A stretch of 64,000 nt of DNA from Beta vulgaris subsp. vulgaris (lineage: Eukaryota; Streptophyta; Magnoliopsida; Caryophyllales; Amaranthaceae): the NCBI RefSeq assembly GCF_026745355.1, contig NC_079208.1, positions 52,058,776 to 52,122,775 of the forward strand. Direction: 5' to 3'. A program made the translations under genes and the position numbers. The notes below the pieces were generated by a model. That model saw only the letters and a list, made by a program, of their open reading frames with translations, did no database searches and was not told the origin of the DNA. Of the stretch, positions 58,095-64,000 are shown in pieces. Within the stretch, counting starts at the first letter, position 1; every line of letters starts with the position of its first letter.

Positions 58095-60732
58095 TTATAC
58101 TACACTAAAAAAGGACAGGAACAAATTTACTCCCAGAGCCAAACCTTGCATCTTCATGGGTTATCCCTATGGGTAAAAGGGTTATAAGGTCATGAACCTA
58201 CAATTAAGATTCTTGTTCAAAAGGAGAGATATCACATTCCATGAACAAATTTCCCCTCTTCGTAATCAGCTCACATCATAAAAAGGCCATAATAAAACCG
58301 TCCCCGACCCATCAGATTTTACCACCCATGACGTTCCAGACCCTATTTACATTCCCACTTCCATCATTCCGGACAACAATAACCAAAATACAACAGTTCC
58401 AGAACCATTTGTACCCAATGACCATGAAGAGATAGACCATCTCTCCTCAACCTAACACAAGCACCACCATAGATTTCCGCAGCATTACATCCACCACACC
58501 ATAAGTCACAACTCCTACCGTTCTTCAAAGATCTAGTAGGAACATAAGATTACATACTACCTCAAAGACTATGACACCTCCCTCCTTAGCACCTCCACCA
58601 CTAATCATTGGTGTAACATTGTCCAATATTCAAAATTGCCTATTTGTTTTCAGGCATTTGTCTCCAATGTTGCCTCTAACCATGAACCTAGGTTTTATCA
58701 TGAGGCAACTCAACACCCATAATGGGTTCAAGCAATCCAGAGTGAACTTCTAGCAATGCAACGTAATGACACATGGGACATTATCACTCTTCCTAAGGGG
58801 AAAAAGGCCATAGGTAACAAGTGGGTCTACAAGTTGAAATACAAAAGTGATGGCACCATTGATGGGTACAAGGCCCATTTGGTGGCCAGAAGTTTCTCAC
58901 AAGTTGCAGGCACAAACTACAATGAGAAATTCTCTCCCGTTGTCAAAATGACAACCATCAGGTGCCTAATTGCCATAGCCATTGCCAAACAGTGGGAGTT
59001 ACATCAATTAGATGTAAACAACGTGTTCTTTCATGGTGACCTCCATGAGGAGGTATACATGAAGATTCTAGAGGGCATACCTAATTTAGAAAACAAAGTA
59101 TGTAAATAAGAAATTGATTTATGGATTGAAACAAGCCAGTCGTCAGTGGTTCACAAAGCTCATGGATGCTCTAATCAACCTTCGCTTCATTCAGTCCAGA
59201 AACGATTATTCCATGTTCACAAGAAGACAACACGAGAACATTACCATACTCACAGTGTATGTCGATAATATTCTCATCATTGAAAATTGCCCTACTAATA
59301 TCCAAGGCACCAAATCCTTCCTCACCAACACCTTCAGCATAAAAAATATGGGCATATCACGCTACTTTCTGGGTTTTGAACTCGCATATCTGAAGGGATC
59401 TCCCTCATACAACGAAAGTTCACCCAAGATATTATCTATGATTGTGGGTTAAAAAAATTCAAATGTGTTTCTACTCCTGTATCTCTAAATCTGAAATTAA
59501 GCCAAGATGATGGAGAATTATTACCTGATGCCACTCATTACCGAAGTATGATCGGGAAATTGAATTTCCTTACCCATACTCACCTGGATATCTCTTACGC
59601 CATGCAAACCCTCAGCCAATTTATGCAACAACCCCGCACTGCTTATTTCAAAGCCCTCTATCACATGTTATCTTACATCAATCAGACCCAAGGTCAAGGC
59701 ATTCTCCTCCAAGCTATTAGCAACTTGACTCTTCAAGCTTTCTCCGACTGCAATTGGGGAAGTTTCCAGACATTCTCTTACCAGATATGTTCTTCTCCTT
59801 GGAACTTCTCCCATCAGTTGGAAATTGGAAGTCGAAAAAGCAGAGCACAATTTCCAAATCGCCATCCGAAGCCGAGTATCGGGCTATGGCCCTCATGGCC
59901 GCTGAAATCACCTGGGTTGCTCGCAAACATGGGAATATAGCCGGCAAAATTGACTCGCACTCGTTGAACTGACCCGAAATACCCGACCAAAAACCCATTT
60001 TTCACCCGAAAATAACGACCTGAATATTACCCGAAACCCGAAATAACCCGACCTGACCCGAATTAAAATAAACCCGAATATGACCCAGACCCGAATCTAC
60101 CCGACTCGAAATTGACCCGATAATGATGACCACAACCCGAACCCGACCCGAAAAGTTGTCATATTAGTTAGTTTTTAAAAAAAATTAAGGAAAATATTGT
60201 CAAGAATTATTATATTATTTAGCCACTTTAATTTACTCTCATTTGTCTTACATGTGTTTTATTTATTTGCGAGATTGAAAATCCGATCTAACTCGACCCG
60301 TTTATACCCGACCCAATCTAACACGACCCAATATGACCCGAAATCTAATGGACCTGATATTAACCCGTCCCCGAACGAACCTGACTCAAACGTAACCCGA
60401 ACAAAAGCTGACCCAATTATGACCCGACCTGTTTGGCCCGACATGTACCCGACCCGTTTGACCCGTTTGCCACCTCTACATGGGAATTCATAATCTTCTT
60501 CCTATCACCCTGCATTGTGACAACCAATCCGCCATTCACATCGACAAAAACCAGTCTTCCGATCCACGAGCGCACCAAACATATAGCTATTGATTGCCAA
60601 TTCACCCGTGAGAAGGTCTTCGAGGGCCTCATCCAACTCACCTACCTTCCTACCCAGTCTCCAATCGCGGATATCTTCACTAAAATCCTCCCTTCTTCTC
60701 AATTTCAATATCTGATGTCCAAGCTTGGTTGA
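58095..60732 (+). pseudogene. Copia pol gene: integrase end, reverse transcriptase, RNase H, broken
   Basis: Continues the integrase frame from 53910: KKDRNKFTPRAKPC, IFMGYPYG (58090-58180) and RDITFHEQ. The reverse transcriptase follows: NDTWDIITLPKGKKAIGNKW (58770), then YKAHLVARSFSQV and HQLDVNNVFFHGDLHEEVYM (59000-59060), then YGLKQASRQW (59120). The catalytic motif reads YVDNILI (59260) in place of YVDDILI. RNase H has SDCNWGSF and SEAEYRAMALMAAEITWVARK (59870-59920); after a hAT-type insertion (59936-60478) it goes on with LHCDNQSAIHI (60510-60545) and ends IADIFTKILPSSQFQ near 60732. Several stops and frame shifts occur. Confidence 0.9.
59936..60478. mobile_element. hAT-type element with ACCCGA low-complexity interior (543 bp) in Copia RNase H
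   Basis: The right end, reversed, is TAGAGGTGGCAAACGGGTC and the left end is TATAGCCGGCAAAATTGAC. A perfect 8-bp TSD catgggaa flanks it (59928-59935 and 60479-60486), and removing it rejoins the RNase H protein. Both halves are made of ACCCGA, GACCCGAA and GACCCGAC words with a plain AT-rich centre (60150-60280). Confidence 0.9.
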
Positions 60733-60955
60733 ATTTCCTCCCCCATCTCAGCTTGAGGGGGAGGGGGTAAAAGAGGATATGGGTTATTTTATCTCTATTT
60801 CTGTTGTACATATCCCGAGCTTTCTTTATTCCTTGAGCCTCTTAGCCCAGTCCAATATGGACTTACTTTCCTAGCTAGGTTTTACTTGTCCATAATATAT
60901 ACATGTACATACCGCATCTTTCTTGTAATTAATACAATATAACCCTTCTTCATAC
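60733..60955 (+). repeat. Copia polypurine tract and 3' LTR remnant
   Basis: Just after the pol stop comes GCTTGAGGGGGAGGGGG (about 60750-60767), the polypurine tract for plus-strand priming. It is followed by LTR-like DNA with a T-rich run and an AATACAATATAACCC-like end. The 5' LTR is absent, so length and age cannot be judged. Confidence 0.7.
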
Positions 60956-61041
60956 ATCAATACAAAAGCATGAATCTTTGCACAAGATCCCAGATTTATT
61001 ATTTTCAATCATCTGAATATTGAGACATTTTTTCATCATTA

Positions 61042-61264
61042 CTCCCTCTATTTTAAAATATAAAGCACGCAAGATATTCGAGATCGAACTTTGACCATTA
61101 ATTACTCTCAATTTATGTGGATAAAAACTTTTAAAAAATAATGTTATTATTGTATTTTTCATGACGAATCCAACATTATAATTTTTATTTATCATATTAT
61201 GAAAGATATTTGTGGTCAAAGCAAAATTTCTTAAAGCTTGAATGTCTTATATTTTGAACTGGAG
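61042..61264. mobile_element. Stowaway MITE (223 bp)
   Basis: Ends CTCCCTCTATTTTAAAATAT and, reversed, CTCCAGTTCAAAATATAAG, with TA on each side (61040-61041 and 61265-61266). Confidence 0.82.
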
Positions 61265-61266
61265 TA

Positions 61267-61549
61267 AGCCTTTCAGTTTAATACAAGTACATGTTACAAA
61301 CAGAGGATACAAAAAGTGAAATCATTACCTACATAAAATGGCTAATAACGAGGTTGCATCCTATTAATTAACTTTAATTGGCAATACAGGTAGTCCACCT
61401 AGAGCCATAAATTTGCTAGATCAGTATTTATTCACAGATTTACGTAGCAACACGCATATGGAACTATGGAAGTACGAAACTTCATATATATTCACAATTT
61501 CAATCTTTAATATACAAACAAACAAACCCAACATTGGCTGATTGGCATG
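61267..61549. other. AT-rich DNA at the broken end of the BBE-like gene
   Basis: No similarity to the rest of a BBE-like gene is visible here, so the gene is cut near 61550. Confidence 0.45.
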
Positions 61550-61933
61550 TCATAGAAGGATGAGAGGAACATCCGATACGTAGGAGATGCCCTCGAAATC
61601 GTGAACACCACTTCTAACCATAATTTGTAAGCCATTAACTCTAGCACATACTATGATAGCTTCGACATAGTTGACGTCCAAGGTTTCTAGAGGATTTGAT
61701 GTCGAAGAAGTGTCGTTAAGCCTTCGTTCTCCTATGTAGAACTGTAAGAATGACAAGGAAGGCGTGTTTTCGCGGGTGTACAAGGCATTAAAGATTGGAT
61801 ATAGAGGATTAGAATAGCGAGGAAGGCAATGAAAGAAGTTGTCAATGGCTGAATTCGATGTCTTTACATGATTAATCGAGAACAATATTGTTAAGAGAAA
61901 AATGCGTTGCAAAGAGGAGTGCATGAACTTCAT
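61550..61933 (-). pseudogene. Berberine-bridge-enzyme-like FAD oxidase, N-terminal fragment (127 aa)
   Basis: The protein starts MKFMHSSLQR with a secretion signal of about 25 residues. It then follows the BBE-like N-terminus: FFHCLPRYSN, YPIFNALYTRENTPSL, FLQFYIGERRLND, VEAIIVCARVNGLQIMVRSG and VHDFEGISYVSDVPL. H111 is the histidine that links FAD in the family (RSGGHDYEG); here the residue before it is V rather than G. Full proteins have about 530 residues, usually without introns. A stop follows DVPLILL and no later part (second FAD region, BBE tail) is found in the window, so the gene is truncated. These oxidases act in the wall or secretory path on oligosaccharides or specialised metabolites. 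Confidence 0.85.
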
Positions 61934-62199
61934 CTTTTCTTTGTGATTTCAAACAATATAATGGTAATGGAAACGTAGTTATAATGCGTTTGAAGATAAG
62001 GTTAGGTGTTGTGCTCGTATAGTCGTTGAAGACTGACTAAAGATGTTAGGTAAAGAAAAGGACTGGGGTAGGTGATTAAATTAAGAATATACTAATTAAT
62101 AGTAGTTCATTACAAGACAACTTACAAAATTTGTCCTTAACCGCCGAATAATGTCATGAACGACTAATAATGTAACTTTTTAACTGTTATTTCATCAAA

Positions 62200-62753
62200 T
62201 ATTCATGATAAAAAAATTTATATCAAATACCTTTACTTTTTTAAAAAAAAATTCATCATATACCCCTAATTTTTAAAAATATTCACCAGATACCCCTTAC
62301 TTTTAAAACAATTACCCAAATCGCCTTTTTAACTAATACATTAGTGCTCCGTTAACTAATTAACTAGTTAACCCTAAAAACCCTAAATAAACCTAATTAA
62401 ACCAAAGTAAACATAAAAACCCTAACTTTCACTCTCCCCCTAACCCAACCCAACCCCCAAACCCTAGACCCACCAGCCCCACCAACCCCATCCCCACCAG
62501 CTCCACCCTCTCCCTCTCTCCGGCAGCCCCCATGCAGACCCCCTTCCCTTGCGCCTCCCACTCCCTCCCTCCCTCCCTCCCTCCCTCGCGCCTTCTCCTC
62601 CCTCACACTCGTCAGTTCAACACCAGTCCCCCTCCCCCGATCTCACTGGCGCCTCTCCCTCCCTCACTCACTCGATCTCGTCAGTTCAACACCAGTTCGC
62701 CAACAAGTTTCTTTTACTTTTCAGTTTGTCTCGAATTTGATGCCAAGTGGGGT
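62200..62753. repeat. Low-complexity stretch: ACCCTAAA-like words, CCCCACC words, (CCCT)n at 62561-62586
   Basis: 62230-62330 has repeated 'ttcatcatataccccta' and 'attcaccagatacccc' words, like the ends of the foldback element at 21329. 62365-62480 has AACCCTAA-type and CCCAACC words. No matching right end is visible. Confidence 0.5.
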
Positions 62754-62840
62754 GGTGGGCTCGGATTCGAAGGGGTGGGGGTGGTGGGCTCGGATTCGAA
62801 AGGGTGGGGGTGGTGGGCTCGGGATTCGAAGGAGGGAGGC
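62754..62840. repeat. Minisatellite, 29-bp unit, three copies
   Basis: GGTGGGCTCGGATTCGAA recurs at 62754, 62783 and 62812, each followed by a G-rich spacer. Confidence 0.9.
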
Positions 62841-62899
62841 GTGGTTGCGGTTGCGTGGGAGGGGGTTGTTGGGGCTGGGGTTGGTGGGGGGTGGTTAAT

Positions 62900-64000
62900 A
62901 AGTGACATTTATGTCACTTCTAGGAGTAGTTTTTACATTGTTTTTATAGTTATTTTCATAAATTTCTACCTATTTTAGTCTTTATTTCTTCTTTTTATAT
63001 TTTGTAGCTTAATTAGAGTTTTTAGTTATTTTTACCTAGCTTTTAGCTCTTAATTTCTTAAATTTTAGTTATTTTTATTTGTTTAGTTATTATATTTGTT
63101 TAGTTTAATTCTCTATTTTCTTTCCTTTTAGTTATTATTATTTGTACATGTCTCGTTTCTCCCTCCATGTTTTGATGTTGCTTGTAGGTGAGCATATTGG
63201 AGCTATGGTGTGAGATTTGAAATTTTAATGCAGAACTTATCCTCCACCACACCATTTCATATCCTACACCACACTAAGCTTTTGCTATACCACAATACAA
63301 CACCACCATCTTCCCCAATACATCACACCAATCCACCACCATCTTCTTTACCCCCAAACACCGCAGCACCACCATCACCATGGCCTGCAGCACCACCAAC
63401 ATCACCTCCGCAATCTGTCCAAGCCAAAAGGGAGCGGACGCTCCTGTGTTAAACGGAGCGGTCGCTCCGTTTGAAATTGCCACAAAGCAGAAAAATTCCA
63501 GAATGTATGAGCGATCTAGGAGCGAGCTAAGAGCGGGCGCTTGATAAAAAACGTGCTCAAATAGTCATTAACATTAAGCAATCAAGGGTTGTCATTTATT
63601 GGAGCAAATCAATGGCAAATATCGAACATCAGAAAAATCGAATTGAAGCCATGAAAATCAATGGACACGATTTGCGCCAATGATGAAGATTGATGATGCA
63701 ACGAATTTAAAGGCCACGATTTTGCTGATGGTGATGCTGTGGAGTCATTGATGATGAGGAGCGTCGTTGACAGAGGGGTAGATGAGGGTGTGCAAGGAGC
63801 CCAACAGCACAGGGCCCCCAAAATTATAAAGGCCCCAAAATATATTATTTTTAAAATTTTATTTTATATATGAAGAAATCACCCTTGTTTTCCAGCCTTA
63901 ATAAATTTGTCAATTATTAATCTTTAGATTTTCAATTTTCCATCTTTAGAACTCTAACCTTTCATCTTTATTTTCTATAGATTTAGGGGCCCAATTTTCA
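62900..64000. other. Right edge: repeat-like DNA, no gene seen
   Basis: T-rich then CA-rich DNA. Short palindromes GGAGCGGACGCTCC (63430) and GGAGCGGTCGCTCC (63455) lie 25 bases apart, resembling LTR leader words. The end (63805-64000) has AGGGCCCCCAAAATT and TTAGGGGCCCAATTTT words that may be parts of hAT-like ends, but the window stops there. Confidence 0.4.

Noticed and set aside
62397..62606. Gly-rich - strand reading frame
   Set aside because: Product of CCCT/CCACC low-complexity DNA with no start context or conserved motif.

Overview
This is a plant nuclear window, best read as a eudicot: it has AT-rich introns, one clear GDSL lipase gene with the plant five-exon layout, a plant berberine-bridge-like gene fragment, and mobile elements of classes typical of plants (L1-type LINEs with a terminal RNase H, Copia elements primed by initiator Met-tRNA, Mutator, hAT, CACTA, Helitron, Stowaway). 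I cannot name the species from sequence alone.

Only one host gene looks intact: a secreted GDSL esterase/lipase on the + strand (3582-8631, five exons, 367 aa, all catalytic residues present). A second host gene, a BBE-like FAD oxidase (61550-61933, - strand), survives only as its first 127 codons. Almost everything else is mobile DNA, much of it nested, and for many elements both ends and the target-site duplication (TSD) can be read directly.

1-14 kb: a LINE tail, a hAT-type element, the lipase gene, two copies of one short Mutator-type MITE (9-bp TSDs), Stowaway elements, two tRNA-derived SINEs with TSDs and a deleted LINE copy. 14.0-19.4 kb: a complete Mutator-like element (5418 bp, 76-bp inverted ends with one mismatch, 9-bp TSD). 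It carries a frameshifted FAR1/MURA transposase, a tRNA-like cloverleaf and a captured first exon resembling prolyl oligopeptidase. 19.6-28.7 kb: LINE tails on both strands, a foldback element with C-rich and G-rich arms, a Copia LTR/primer site, and a 4.1-kb Helitron with a decayed helicase. 28.7-35.7 kb: LINE relics, an organelle-derived group II intron piece, a CACTA element and another hAT-type element.

35.8-40.8 kb: a gag-only Copia-type element (two LTRs on the - strand) plus a third LTR that contains a 501-bp Helitron. That third LTR runs directly into a satellite array (about 40.77-53.48 kb). The array has roughly twenty monomers of about 358 bp, mostly alternating between two subtypes (a higher-order dimer of about 716 bp), an inversion near its left edge, and two CACTA insertions (0.9 and 4.2 kb). 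53.5-60.9 kb: a decayed Copia pol gene, split by a 4.2-kb insertion (itself holding a palindromic LTR, a CACTA element and a Harbinger-like MITE) and by a hAT-type element in its RNase H. 61-64 kb: a Stowaway element, the BBE-like fragment and low-complexity DNA.

The most unusual themes are: (a) four hAT-type elements whose interiors are low-complexity arrays, each built from a different monomer; (b) CACTA elements whose ends are arrays of small hairpins, with one motif per family; (c) the Mutator element with near-identical ends but a broken transposase and captured exon; and (d) the dimeric satellite fused to an LTR.
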